A stretch of 64,000 nucleotides of DNA from contig NZ_JABENB010000001.1 in assembly GCF_013002715.1 (NCBI RefSeq), forward strand, positions 1,860,001-1,924,000, written 5' to 3'. The position numbers were made by a program, and so were the translations under genes. This DNA is from Flexivirga aerilata (GTDB lineage Bacteria; Actinomycetota; Actinomycetes; Actinomycetales; Dermatophilaceae). The notes beneath the pieces are model-generated. The model saw only the letters and a program-made list of their open reading frames with translations. It did no database searches and had not been told where the DNA came from. Positions 56,039 to 64,000 of the stretch are shown one piece after another. The stretch's first letter is position 1; each line of letters opens with the position of its first letter.

Positions 56039-56089
56039 ATACTGGTCAACCATCTCGGACCAGAATCAGTTGATTGCGAAGACCAGTAT
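56039..56089. promoter_or_regulatory. Inverted repeat in the GNAT/MocR divergent promoter
   Basis: ATACTGGTC (56039-56047) and GACCAGTAT (56081-56089) are exact inverse complements with 33 bases between them. A third GACCAG occurs at 56059, on the inner side. The right copy lies directly before the regulator's start codon, the position expected for autoregulation. Confidence 0.65.
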
Positions 56090-56098
56090 GGTGCGCTC

Positions 56099-57508
56099 AT
56101 GCCGCGGAACCGTCGCCCCGACACGCTCCACCTGCCGACCGATGCCGGCGCCTCCGCAGAAGCAGTTGCCGAACATGTCGTGCGCCTGATCGCTGCCGGC
56201 CGGTTGAGCGTCGGCGACCCGCTGCCGTCGACGCGCGCCGTGGCGCTCGACTCCGGCATACCCCGATCGAGGGTGGTCCGCGCCTACGAGCTGCTCGGTG
56301 CCGGCGGCTACGTGACGGCGAGGGCGGGTTCCGGCGTGGTCGTCGCCGCCGGTCGCGAGGCCGCGCGCAGCGTCACCGCGTCGCCCGGCCTGCGCGGGGC
56401 GCGCCCGTCCTCGGCTCGGCCGGCCGATCGACGGCAAGCGCGTCGCCCGCGGCTCAACCTGATGCCCGGGGCGCCGGACACCTCCCTGATCGACGAGCGC
56501 GCCTGGCGACAGGCCTGGCGCGAGTCGAGCCGACGGGTGCCGGACCTCGACTGGTATCGCCCCAACGAGCACGAGGTTCTCTCGCACGCGCTGCGCGACC
56601 ACCTCCGACAGGTGCGCGGCGTCGTCGCCGACGCGGCGGACATCGTGATCTTCCCCGGTGTCACGGCCGCGATCACCGCGGTCGTCGATGCGGTCACCCC
56701 GCGCCGTGCGGCGATGGAGGACCCGGGTTATCGGTGGGCACGAAAACCACTGCAGGACAATGTTGCTCGCCTTGATCTGCTCGATGTCGACGACGACGGG
56801 CTGCGCGTCGACCGACTGCGAGACGCCCACCAACTCGTCTATGTGACACCGGCTCACCAATATCCGCTGGGCGGCCGGATGCCGGTCGAGCGCCGCCACG
56901 ACCTGCTGCGCTGGGCCCGGACACACCACGGTGTGGTGATCGAGGACGACTTCGACGGCGAGTTCCGCCACGACGCGCCACCGCTCGGACCGTTGCGCGC
57001 GATGTCCGGCGCCGCCGACCAGGTCGTGTATGTCGGGACCGCCTCCAAGACCCTCACTCCGCATCTGCGGCTCGCCTGGGCCGTCACGCCCGCGCGGCTC
57101 ACCGACGACGTGCGCCGCGCGGCCGCCGAGCGCCGTGCGGATGTCTGCCGGATCACCTCCGGCGCACTGGCACACTTCATCCAATCCGGAGCAATGGCAA
57201 AGCATTTGGCCCGCACCCAACGCACCTATGCCGCCCGCCGGCAGCGCCTGGTCGCCGCCCTGACCGAGCAGCTGCCCGACCTGCGGATCACCGGCGCGGA
57301 CAGCGGCATGCACCTCACCGTGCGCTGGGCCGGCGGCCGCGACGACGTCGAGGTGGTCGAGCGCCTGCGCCGGCGCGGGGTGGCGACTGCGGCGCTCTCG
57401 TCATACGGGGTGGAACATCGGCCCAACGGCCTGCTGCTCGGCTACGCCCAGCTGCCCGAGACCGCCGCGGCCGGCGCGGTCCGTGACCTGGCCCACGCCC
57501 TAGACTGA
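56099..57508 (+). CDS. MocR-type regulator (GntR HTH fused to aminotransferase fold)
   Basis: 469 residues. Winged HTH of the GntR family at about 15-85 (LIAAGRLSVGDPLPSTRAVA, then SRVVRAYELL), a linker, and a fold-type I PLP domain with Lys in VGTASKTLTPHLR. MocR proteins (PdxR, GabR) sense PLP or its adducts with amino compounds. No pdx or gab gene lies nearby. The divergent GNAT gene or the downstream quinone reductase may be controlled. A conserved operator-like repeat sits just upstream of the start. Confidence 0.9.
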   Translation: MPRNRRPDTLHLPTDAGASAEAVAEHVVRLIAAGRLSVGDPLPSTRAVALDSGIPRSRVVRAYELLGAGGYVTARAGSGVVVAAGREAARSVTASPGLRGARPSSARPADRRQARRPRLNLMPGAPDTSLIDERAWRQAWRESSRRVPDLDWYRPNEHEVLSHALRDHLRQVRGVVADAADIVIFPGVTAAITAVVDAVTPRRAAMEDPGYRWARKPLQDNVARLDLLDVDDDGLRVDRLRDAHQLVYVTPAHQYPLGGRMPVERRHDLLRWARTHHGVVIEDDFDGEFRHDAPPLGPLRAMSGAADQVVYVGTASKTLTPHLRLAWAVTPARLTDDVRRAAAERRADVCRITSGALAHFIQSGAMAKHLARTQRTYAARRQRLVAALTEQLPDLRITGADSGMHLTVRWAGGRDDVEVVERLRRRGVATAALSSYGVEHRPNGLLLGYAQLPETAAAGAVRDLAHALD

Positions 57509-57535
57509 AGACCCCTCGATCGGAAGGAGCCCGCT

Positions 57536-58477
57536 GTGCGTGCAGCTACCTATTCGGCCTATTCCCAAGACAATTCGACGCTCTCGGTGACCGACCAGCC
57601 CGACCCCAAGGTGGCGCCCGGCACGGTGCTGATCGAGGTCAGGGGAGCGGGCGTCAACCCGGTCGACTGGAAGATCATGACAGGCTACCTCGACGGCCTG
57701 ATGGACGTCGTCTTCCCGGTGATCCCCGGCTGGGACGTCGCCGGCGTGGTCACCGCAGTTGGCCCGGACACCCCGGAGTTCGCCGTCGGTGACGAGGTCT
57801 ACGCCTACGCCCGCAAGGAGGTCGTGCACGGCGGGACCTTCGCCGAGCTCGTCGCGGTGCCGGCCGAATCGGTGGCCGCCAAGCCGCGCAGCCTCGACTT
57901 CGTGCAGGCCGGCGCGGTCCCGCTCGCCGGCCTCACCGCGCTGAAAGCGTTGCAGCGCACCTGGCTCAGCCCGGACGGCGCCGGCAAGACCGTGCTGATC
58001 CACGGCGGATCCGGCGGTGTGGGCGGCTTCGCCATACAGATCGCCAAGGCGGCGGGCGCGCGCGTCATCGCGACGGCCTCCGAGCCTAACCACGACTATC
58101 TGCGCGAGCTCGGCGCCGAGCCGGTGACGTATGGCGCAGGTCTGCCCGACCGGGTGCGCGCCCTCGCCCCGGACGGCGTCGACGCGGTCGTCGACTTCGT
58201 CGGCGGCGTCGAGCAGGACACCCTGGCCGTGCTCGCCGACGGCGGCAAGCACGCCTCGGTCGCCGACGCCGAGGTCACCGAGCACGGCGGCGACTACCTC
58301 TGGGTGCGGCCCAGCCACGACGGGCTGGTCTTCCTCGCCGAGCTCATCGACGCGGGCAAGGTGAAGGTCGACGTGGCGCAGACCTTCGGCCTGGACAGTG
58401 TCGGTGAGGCGTTCGACGTCAGCCGCGCCGGGCACACCCGCGGCAAGCTGGTGATCGTGCCCACCGAGCAGGGCTGA
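57536..58477 (+). CDS. NADPH:quinone reductase-like zinc-free MDR protein
   Basis: 313 residues of the medium-chain reductase superfamily. GAGVNPVDWKIMTGYLDG and VIPGWDVAGVV mark the substrate domain, VLIHGGSGGVGGFAIQIAKAAGA the NADPH-binding Rossmann fold. Zn-binding Cys residues are absent, which fits the quinone oxidoreductase / zeta-crystallin branch. GTG start 27 bases after the MocR gene with a GGAAGGAG ribosome site, so it may be in the same transcript. Confidence 0.88.
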   Translation: MRAATYSAYSQDNSTLSVTDQPDPKVAPGTVLIEVRGAGVNPVDWKIMTGYLDGLMDVVFPVIPGWDVAGVVTAVGPDTPEFAVGDEVYAYARKEVVHGGTFAELVAVPAESVAAKPRSLDFVQAGAVPLAGLTALKALQRTWLSPDGAGKTVLIHGGSGGVGGFAIQIAKAAGARVIATASEPNHDYLRELGAEPVTYGAGLPDRVRALAPDGVDAVVDFVGGVEQDTLAVLADGGKHASVADAEVTEHGGDYLWVRPSHDGLVFLAELIDAGKVKVDVAQTFGLDSVGEAFDVSRAGHTRGKLVIVPTEQG

Positions 58478-58496
58478 CTCGCAGGCGGACCGGAGG

Positions 58497-59786
58497 CTAA
58501 CCCGAGGTCGCCGGGGCGCTCGGGCTCCCGCTCGCCCCGGCGGCCTTCTTGCAGTCGTCGAAGACGAGCATGCTGCCGCCGTAGCAGGCGACCCACACCT
58601 GGCGGGTCGTGTCGTCATACGTGATGCCGATCGGGCTCTCGTCGGTCGGCACCCGCCCGACGACCTTCATGTCCGCGGTGCTGATCTTGCTGACCGACGC
58701 GCCGAAGTAGTTGACGGTGTAGAGCGCGGTGCCGTCGGCCGAGATCGTCATGCTGCGCGGCTCCGGACCCGAGATGACCTGTGCCACGGTCTTGTCGGTC
58801 GCGGTGTCGATCTTGTAGACGGTGTTGGTGCCGCTCGCGGCGAGGTAGACGTACTTGGCGTCGGGGGAGAGCACGAGGTGTCGCGGCCGGTAGACGTCCT
58901 TGATCAGCGTCGTGGTGCCCGCCTGCAGGTCGACCTTGAAGACCTTGTTGCCGTACATCGCAGCCACGTAGGCGGTGCGGTTGTCGGGCAGGATCACGAT
59001 GCCGCGCGGCTGCTGGCCGATCTTGATGACCTTGGTCTGCTTCGCGCTGGCCCGGTCGACGACGCTGATCGTGAAGTCGCACCAGTTGCTGACCACGACC
59101 TTGCTCTGATCCGGAGTGATGGCAACGTATTTCGGCACCGCACCGACCGGGATGACCTGGTCCCAGTCCATCGTGTCGGCGTTGAAGCGGTAGAGGTAGC
59201 TCGAGCCGACGCCCGAGTCGGAGGTGCAGTCGTCCCAGCCTTCCTTGCCGAAGCCGGTGCCATACATCGTGTACTGCGACACGTAGGCGTACTTGCCGTC
59301 CTTGGTCCAGGCGGCCTCGACCGGGGCGCCCTTGGAGATGCCCGGGTGGCCGTTGATGCCGAACTTCGACAGATCGACCGAGTCGGGCAGCTTCTTCAGC
59401 AGCTTGCGGCTCCGGGAGTCGTAGAGCGTCACCGTGTGGCTGTACATCATGTTGTTGGCGATGACCAGGCCACGCTGGCTGGCGTCGACCGACTTCGGGG
59501 TGATGCCGCCGGTGAAGCGGTCGATCCGTTGCAGCGTGGTGCCCGACGACGGACCGTCCTGCGCGGGCGGTTTCGGGGCCGACGACGACTCGGAGCCACC
59601 GGACGAACTGTCGGGCGAACCGGATCCGTCGGTCCCCGCCGCGGCAGCAGGCGGGTCGGAGCTGAAGGACCGCCATACGGCGATGGTCGACCCGGCGGCC
59701 ACCACGACCAGCAGCACCACCAGGGCGAGCACCATCCGCCGCCGACGCACGTAGATGTCGTCCTGTCTCCATCGGGCCCCCGCCAT
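58497..59786 (-). CDS. Membrane-anchored YVTN-type beta-propeller protein
   Basis: 429 residues. A cytoplasmic RRRRM stretch, one membrane helix (about 17-38) and a Ser/Gly/Pro-rich linker (to about 85) lead to an extracytoplasmic beta-propeller with repeated KYVYLAASGTNTVYKIDTAT-type blades. Similar YncE-like proteins lack known enzymatic activity and may bind ligands at the wall. It overlaps no neighbour. The C-terminal tail GASGSPSAPATSG is low complexity. Confidence 0.8.
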   Translation of the reverse strand: MAGARWRQDDIYVRRRRMVLALVVLLVVVAAGSTIAVWRSFSSDPPAAAAGTDGSGSPDSSSGGSESSSAPKPPAQDGPSSGTTLQRIDRFTGGITPKSVDASQRGLVIANNMMYSHTVTLYDSRSRKLLKKLPDSVDLSKFGINGHPGISKGAPVEAAWTKDGKYAYVSQYTMYGTGFGKEGWDDCTSDSGVGSSYLYRFNADTMDWDQVIPVGAVPKYVAITPDQSKVVVSNWCDFTISVVDRASAKQTKVIKIGQQPRGIVILPDNRTAYVAAMYGNKVFKVDLQAGTTTLIKDVYRPRHLVLSPDAKYVYLAASGTNTVYKIDTATDKTVAQVISGPEPRSMTISADGTALYTVNYFGASVSKISTADMKVVGRVPTDESPIGITYDDTTRQVWVACYGGSMLVFDDCKKAAGASGSPSAPATSG

Positions 59787-59872
59787 GGCAGTGAGCGTAC
59801 GGGAGGAACGCCCAGATCGATGTGATAACCGAGATCGTCGGCGGGGCGCCGGTGCGGCGGGTCAGCGCCCGG

Positions 59873-60829
59873 TCACTCCGGCTTCAGCCGCACCATGCCC
59901 TCCTGCGCGACGGATGCGATGAGCGTGCCGTCCAGCGCGAAGATCTTGCCCAGGCCGAGACCCCGGCCGCCGGACGCCGACGGGGATTCCTGCTCGTAGA
60001 GCACCCACTCGTCGATGCGACCCGGCCGGTGGAACCACATCGCGTGGTCCAGGCTCGCCGCGCGCAGTCGGCGGTTGGCCCAGGCCAGGCCGTGCCCGCG
60101 CAGCACCGACTCCAGGAGCGAGTAGTCGGAGGCGTAGGCCAGCACCGCGGCGTGCAGCAACGGGTCGTCGGGGAGGGTGTCGAGCGCCTTCATCCAGACG
60201 TGCTGCTGGGCCGCGTGCTGCCGGCCGGGCACCAGGAAGATCGCACCCTCGACCGTGCGCACGTCCATCGCCCGGCGCTTCCAGTGCTCGGCGGCCGGGT
60301 GGTCGATGCCGGCGAGCTCCTCGGCGGTGGTGCGCACCCGGTCCGGGTCGGGCACCGAGCTCATGTCGGCCTGGTGGTCCAGGCCATCGGCAGGCTCCTG
60401 GAAGGACAGCGTCGCGGAGAGGATCGTGTGGCCGTATTGCATCGCGTAGACGCGCCGGACCGAGAAGGAATTGCCGTCGCGCAGGTTTTCCACCCCGAAC
60501 TCGATGGGGTGATTGGAGTCGCCCGGCCGGATGAAGTAGCCGTGCAGGGAGTGGATCAGCCGGCTCTCGAGGCCGGCCGACGCGACCGACCGCCCGGCGG
60601 CGATGACGGTCTGGGCGAGCACCTGGCCGCCGAACGCCCGCCCGTGCGGGGTGCGCTGGCTCCGGCCGGTGAACAACTGGAGGGTGCGCTCGCTGAGGTC
60701 GAGCTCGGGGGCATCCGCCGGCGCGGTGACCACCGAGCTGGACCGGGCCTCGCCGACCGACTGCAGGTCGAGCACGTCGAGCAGGTCCTCGACGGGGTTG
60801 ATCGCGGGCGTCTCTTCTTCGGAAGTCAC
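59873..60829 (-). CDS. tesB: Acyl-CoA thioesterase II
   Basis: Cytosolic double-hotdog thioesterase hydrolysing medium/long acyl-CoA. 318 residues. RTPHGRAFGGQVLAQTVIA in the first hotdog and SLDHAMWFHRPGRIDEWVLYEQESPSA in the second are TesB signatures; the latter holds the catalytic Asp-Ser/Thr-Gln environment. It is divergent from another thioesterase gene (60879), 49 bases apart, so two acyl-CoA hydrolases share one promoter region. Confidence 0.94.
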   Translation of the reverse strand: MTSEEETPAINPVEDLLDVLDLQSVGEARSSSVVTAPADAPELDLSERTLQLFTGRSQRTPHGRAFGGQVLAQTVIAAGRSVASAGLESRLIHSLHGYFIRPGDSNHPIEFGVENLRDGNSFSVRRVYAMQYGHTILSATLSFQEPADGLDHQADMSSVPDPDRVRTTAEELAGIDHPAAEHWKRRAMDVRTVEGAIFLVPGRQHAAQQHVWMKALDTLPDDPLLHAAVLAYASDYSLLESVLRGHGLAWANRRLRAASLDHAMWFHRPGRIDEWVLYEQESPSASGGRGLGLGKIFALDGTLIASVAQEGMVRLKPE

Positions 60830-60878
60830 GACGCGAGCCTAGTGCGCGCCATTTCGTTGCTGCTGGGACCATGAACCC

Positions 60879-61340
60879 ATGCCGACTCGTCCCTATTACG
60901 TCGACGTCCCGCTCCGCTGGTCGGACATGGACGCGCTGCGCCACGTCAACAACGTGCAGTTCCTGCGGCTGCTGGAGGAGGCGCGGGTGCACGGCCTGCG
61001 CGAATGGTTCGAGAGCACCGCCGCCGACCGGCACCGACCGCCGATGCTGATCGCCCGTGCCGAGATCGACTACGTGCGCCAGCTGCACTACCGCGAGGAG
61101 CCGATCGTCATCGCGATGTGGGTGCCGGCGATCTCCGGGGCGTCGTTCGACCTGGCCTATGAGGTGCTGTCGTCGCGTGAGCCCGACGCGGAGCTGTATG
61201 CAGTGGCCGAGACCACCCAGGTCGCCTTTGACATGGAGACCCAGCGCCCGAAGCGGCTGAGCGACGCCGACCGGGAGGTCCTCGAGCGGTATGCCGGGGA
61301 GTCGCCCCACCTGAAGCGGCGCCCCAAGGATCACCTGTGA
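60879..61340 (+). CDS. YbgC/FadM-like 4HBT thioesterase
   Basis: 153-residue single-hotdog thioesterase. VPLRWSDMDALRHVNNVQFLRLLEEARV carries the catalytic Asp and the HVNN motif of the 4-hydroxybenzoyl-CoA thioesterase family. Substrate is probably a short or aromatic acyl-CoA. The stop overlaps the next gene start by 4 bases (GTGA). Confidence 0.92.
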   Translation: MPTRPYYVDVPLRWSDMDALRHVNNVQFLRLLEEARVHGLREWFESTAADRHRPPMLIARAEIDYVRQLHYREEPIVIAMWVPAISGASFDLAYEVLSSREPDAELYAVAETTQVAFDMETQRPKRLSDADREVLERYAGESPHLKRRPKDHL

Positions 61341-61969
61341 CGCTGCGCCTCGCGGACGCCGAGACGCGCGCCGACCTCGCGACCTACGTCGCCCGGGTGC
61401 GGCGTCTCGACGAAGGCGGTGCCATGCGGCTGCAGGCGAGCGGCCGCACCCTCGCCGCGTGGGCGGGGGTGCTCTCCGGGCGCGGGTTGTCCGCCGAGGG
61501 CACCGCCCTGGGCCTGCGCGTGATGGCGCTGGGGGAGGACGCCGACGAGGACGCCGTGGTGCCGGTCGCCGCCCTCGGGGACCGGCTGGCGCACGCCGGG
61601 TCGGGCACCGAACTCGACGTGCCACCGACCCGGGTGATGGTCAGCTGGGCTGCGGTGTCACCGCCCCGTTCGGGGTGGGAGCAGATCGGTGAGGTGGCGA
61701 CAGGTGTGCTGAAAGATGTTGCCGAGCAAGGCATTTCGGAGATCGCGGCGGGCGCTCCGGAAGGGTCGGGCGCGGCTGCGGTGGAGTCGCTGCGGCACCG
61801 CGTGTGGGGCCGTGGCTTCCCGGCGCCGGGCGGTGCCGACGGGTTGCCGGCCGGAGCGGCCTTTGCGGCATACGCCCTGGGATTCGTGGTCGGTGACCAC
61901 GCCCAGGTGTATGCCGCAGGCCGCTGGCACCGGCTCAGCACGCCCGTCGGGCACGTGCTCGTGCGCTGA
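61337..61969 (+). CDS. Conserved actinobacterial protein of unknown function
   Basis: 210 residues, acidic and Ala-rich, no signal peptide or membrane helix. ETRADLATYVARVRRLDEGGAMRLQASG is reminiscent of a family that often follows thioesterase genes in Actinobacteria, but I cannot name it. It is translationally coupled to the 4HBT gene by a GTGA overlap, so a role alongside that thioesterase is plausible. A repeat-rich intergenic region follows. Confidence 0.72.
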   Translation: MTLRLADAETRADLATYVARVRRLDEGGAMRLQASGRTLAAWAGVLSGRGLSAEGTALGLRVMALGEDADEDAVVPVAALGDRLAHAGSGTELDVPPTRVMVSWAAVSPPRSGWEQIGEVATGVLKDVAEQGISEIAAGAPEGSGAAAVESLRHRVWGRGFPAPGGADGLPAGAAFAAYALGFVVGDHAQVYAAGRWHRLSTPVGHVLVR

Positions 61970-61992
61970 GACCGGCGCGGGACCGGCGGGCA

Positions 61993-62250
61993 GCCGCTGG
62001 TCTCGTAAGCGATGGTGACGCCGCACGTGCGCTTACGAGATGCGCGGGGGCGTGCAGAAGTCGCGACGGTTGCGGGCTGTGCACGCGGATCGGCGCGGGG
62101 GCGTGCAGAAGTCGCGACGGTCGCGGGGTGTGCACGCGAAACCGGCGAGCGGCCGCTGGTCTCGTAAGCGATGGTGACGTCAGCCGCACGTGCGCTTACG
62201 AGATGCGCGGGGCTGTGCAGAAGCCGCGACGGTTGCGGGGTGTGCGCGCC
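61993..62250. repeat. Cluster of two hairpin-forming repeat families
   Basis: The 328-base gap 61970-62297 has no gene. Family A occurs twice (61993-62050 and 62152-62212, the second with 4 extra bases). Its arms TCTCGTAAGCG and CGCTTACGAGA form a hairpin. Family B occurs three times (about 62050-62087, 62101-62138 and 62211-62250) with flanks GCGTGCA and TGCACGC in the first two copies and core GAAGTCGCGACGG. Order is A-B-B-A-B. It separates two convergent genes. Confidence 0.88.
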
Positions 62251-62297
62251 ACCGGTCACGACGGACGCATCCATCGCGACCGGCGGCGGCGCGCTGA

Positions 62298-64000
62298 CTA
62301 CTGCAGCCAGACGGCGGTGTCGGTCGGCAGCTGCCCGGCGATGTCCGGCTCGCTGGCGACGAGCACCTCGCGGTCGGCCGGCAACTGCACCGGCTGGGCG
62401 CCGAAGTTGACGATCACCCGCACGGTCTGCGAGCCGCTCGTGACGTCGTAGGCGAGGACGTCGTCGCCGAGGTCGACCGTGGCGAGTGCGCCCTCGCCGA
62501 GGTCGAGGTCGCGGCGCACCCGCAGCAGGCGGCGGTAGAGCTCCAGCGTCGAGGCTGGGTCGCCCTCCTGCTGGTCGACGGCGAGGTCGCCATACGCCTC
62601 GGGCTGGGGGAGCCACGGCTGGTCTCCCTCGCCGAATCCGTATGACGTAGCGTCCTTCTCCCACGGCATCGGGATGCGGCAGCCGTCGCGTCCCTTCTCC
62701 CGGCCCGCGGTGCGGTGGAAGGTCGGGTCCTGACGCACCTCGTCCGGCAGGGCGGTCGCCTCGGGCAGCCCGAGCTCCTCACCCTGGTAGAGGTAGGCGC
62801 CACCGGGCAGCGCGAGCATGAGCGTCGTCGCCGCGCGAGCGCGGCGCAGGCCGAGCGCGGCGTCCGGCTGGGGGTCGTCCACGCCGATGCCGTTGGGCCG
62901 GGGCTCGCCGACGGGCAGCCCGAGCCGCGAGGCGTGCCGCACGACGTCGTGGTTGGACAGCACCCAGGTGGTCGGGGCGTCCACCGCGTCGTTGGCCAGA
63001 TAGGACCGGTCGATCGCGTCCGCGAGGTCGCGTGCCCGCCAGGGCGCCTGCAGGAACTCGAAGTTGAAGGCCTGCTGGAACTCGTCGTCGCGCACGTAGA
63101 GCGCAGCCCGGTCGGCCGGCTGCACCCATGCCTCGGCGACCATCGCGCGTTCGCCGGGGTAGGACGCGAGCACCCGGTGCCAGTCGCGGTAGACCTCGTG
63201 CACGCCGTCCTGGTCCCACATCGGGGGCCGGGTCTGGTCGCCGCTGAGCTCGAGCATGTTGAGCGGACCGCTCCAGTCGGGCAGGCCGTCGGCCTTGATC
63301 AGGCCGTGCGCGACGTCGACCCGGAAGCCGTCCACGCCACGGTCGAGCCAGAAGCGCAGGATGTCCTCGAACTCCGAACGCACCTGCGGGTTCTGCCAAT
63401 TCAGGTCAGGCTGCTTGCTGTCGAAAAGGTGCAGGTACCACTGGCCGGGGGTGCCGTCGGGCTCGGTGACGCGGGTCCACGCGGCGCCGCCGAAGACGCT
63501 CTCCCAGTTGTTGGGCGGCAGCTCGCCGTGCGCGCCCGAGCCGTCGCGGAAGATGTAGCGCTCCCGCTCCGCCGAGCCCGGAGCCGCCCGCAGCGCCGCC
63601 TGGAACCACGCGTGCTCGTCGGAGGTGTGGTTGGGCACCAGGTCGACCAGCACCCGCAGACCGAGCTCGTGGGACCTGGCGATGAGTGTGTCGGCGTCGT
63701 CGAGCCGGCCGAAGAGCGGCTCGACGCCCCGGTAGTCGGAGACGTCGTATCCCGCGTCGGCCTGCGGGGAGGGGTAGAACGGTGACAGCCAGACCGCGTC
63801 GACGCCGAGTGCCTTGAGGTAGGGCAGGCGTGCCGTGATGCCCGGCAGGTCGCCGATGCCGTTGCCGTCGGCGTCGGCCCAGGAGCGCGGGTAGATCTGG
63901 TAGATCACGGCGCTGCGCCACCACTCGCCGCCCGGGTGGGCGTCGTGCACCTGCACGTCGGTGGTCGTCTCGGCCGTGCCCTGCACGTTGATGTCTTGCA
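62298..64000 (-). CDS. GH13 alpha-glucosidase (oligo-1,6/alpha-1,4-glucosidase type)
   Basis: At least 567 residues. The frame is open to the window edge; TGCAAG at the very end suggests that an ATG lies one base outside, though GTG at 63986 is also possible. Catalytic residues are in GVDGFRVDVAHG (nucleophile Asp), MVAEAWV (acid Glu) and VLSNHDVVRH (transition-state Asp). IYQIYPRSWADADGNGIGDLPGI is the GH13 N-terminal signature. A cytosolic enzyme releasing glucose from maltodextrins or isomaltose-type oligosaccharides is expected. No regulator or transporter is visible in the window. Confidence 0.93.
   Translation of the reverse strand, partial: QDINVQGTAETTTDVQVHDAHPGGEWWRSAVIYQIYPRSWADADGNGIGDLPGITARLPYLKALGVDAVWLSPFYPSPQADAGYDVSDYRGVEPLFGRLDDADTLIARSHELGLRVLVDLVPNHTSDEHAWFQAALRAAPGSAERERYIFRDGSGAHGELPPNNWESVFGGAAWTRVTEPDGTPGQWYLHLFDSKQPDLNWQNPQVRSEFEDILRFWLDRGVDGFRVDVAHGLIKADGLPDWSGPLNMLELSGDQTRPPMWDQDGVHEVYRDWHRVLASYPGERAMVAEAWVQPADRAALYVRDDEFQQAFNFEFLQAPWRARDLADAIDRSYLANDAVDAPTTWVLSNHDVVRHASRLGLPVGEPRPNGIGVDDPQPDAALGLRRARAATTLMLALPGGAYLYQGEELGLPEATALPDEVRQDPTFHRTAGREKGRDGCRIPMPWEKDATSYGFGEGDQPWLPQPEAYGDLAVDQQEGDPASTLELYRRLLRVRRDLDLGEGALATVDLGDDVLAYDVTSGSQTVRVIVNFGAQPVQLPADREVLVASEPDIAGQLPTDTAVWLQ

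Noticed and set aside
61993..62250. Repeat cluster as a CRISPR array
   Set aside because: Repeat units differ in type and spacing (A-B-B-A-B), there are no uniform spacers, and no cas gene is present.

Overview
The window comes from a high-GC actinobacterium. Codons are strongly G/C-ending, GTG starts and 4-base ATGA/GTGA gene overlaps are frequent, and several families are typical of the phylum (MocR-like regulator, a paired dynamin-like GTPase locus, DUF3618, actinobacterial EttA). The gene set and the catac/gtatg-rich codon style suggest Micrococcales, perhaps Dermacoccaceae. That placement is inference and no 16S gene is present.

Bases 1-14.3 kb are mostly branched-chain amino acid synthesis: the end of a cytochrome P450, a hydroxyacid dehydrogenase, a membrane protein, a SixA-like phosphatase, then ilvD, ilvBNC, leuB, ilvE, a HAD phosphatase, a decayed Doc toxin gene and cimA. 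Three short reading frames rich in Ile/Leu/Val codons, each followed by strong hairpins, precede ilvB, leuB and cimA. They look like transcription attenuators that sense branched-chain aminoacyl-tRNA.

Bases 14.3-22.2 kb are housekeeping: an SGNH esterase, a FAH-family hydrolase, murI, an MBL hydrolase, a YqeY protein, rph, rdgB and a membrane-anchored molybdopterin oxidoreductase.

Bases 22.2-33.9 kb hold the main accessory locus, a phenazine biosynthetic cluster. A tightly overlapping plus-strand operon reads phzB-phzC-phzD-phzE-phzF-phzG, then a second PhzA/B-like gene and a PhzM-like methyltransferase. A convergent LysR regulator closes it. Divergent from it, across a 364-base intergenic region, is a minus-strand operon for a small membrane protein, a CotA/phenoxazinone-synthase-like multicopper oxidase and a ferredoxin-reductase-type flavoprotein. 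The phz block is visibly less GC-rich than its surroundings, which suggests horizontal transfer. The expected product is phenazine-1,6-dicarboxylate or phenazine-1-carboxylate, then methylated. Oxidative tailoring by the divergent operon is a hypothesis.

Bases 34-48.6 kb mix secreted proteins, a BKACE-family enzyme, antioxidant genes (glutathione peroxidase, BCP peroxiredoxin), tdh-kbl threonine catabolism, a YihY protein, four tRNA genes (Leu-TAG, Lys-CTT, His-GTG, Arg-TCT), oligoribonuclease and a PrsW protease. It also carries a coupled trio: a Gly/Asp-repeat protein, a JmjC/cupin oxygenase and a sucrase/ferredoxin-like protein.

Bases 48.8-64 kb carry the dynamin-like pair, an SSB paralogue, ettA, small enzymes, a MocR-like regulator with a visible operator, a quinone reductase, a membrane-anchored beta-propeller, two acyl-CoA thioesterases and a GH13 alpha-glucosidase that runs to the window edge. 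Several intergenic regions contain long near-perfect palindromes.
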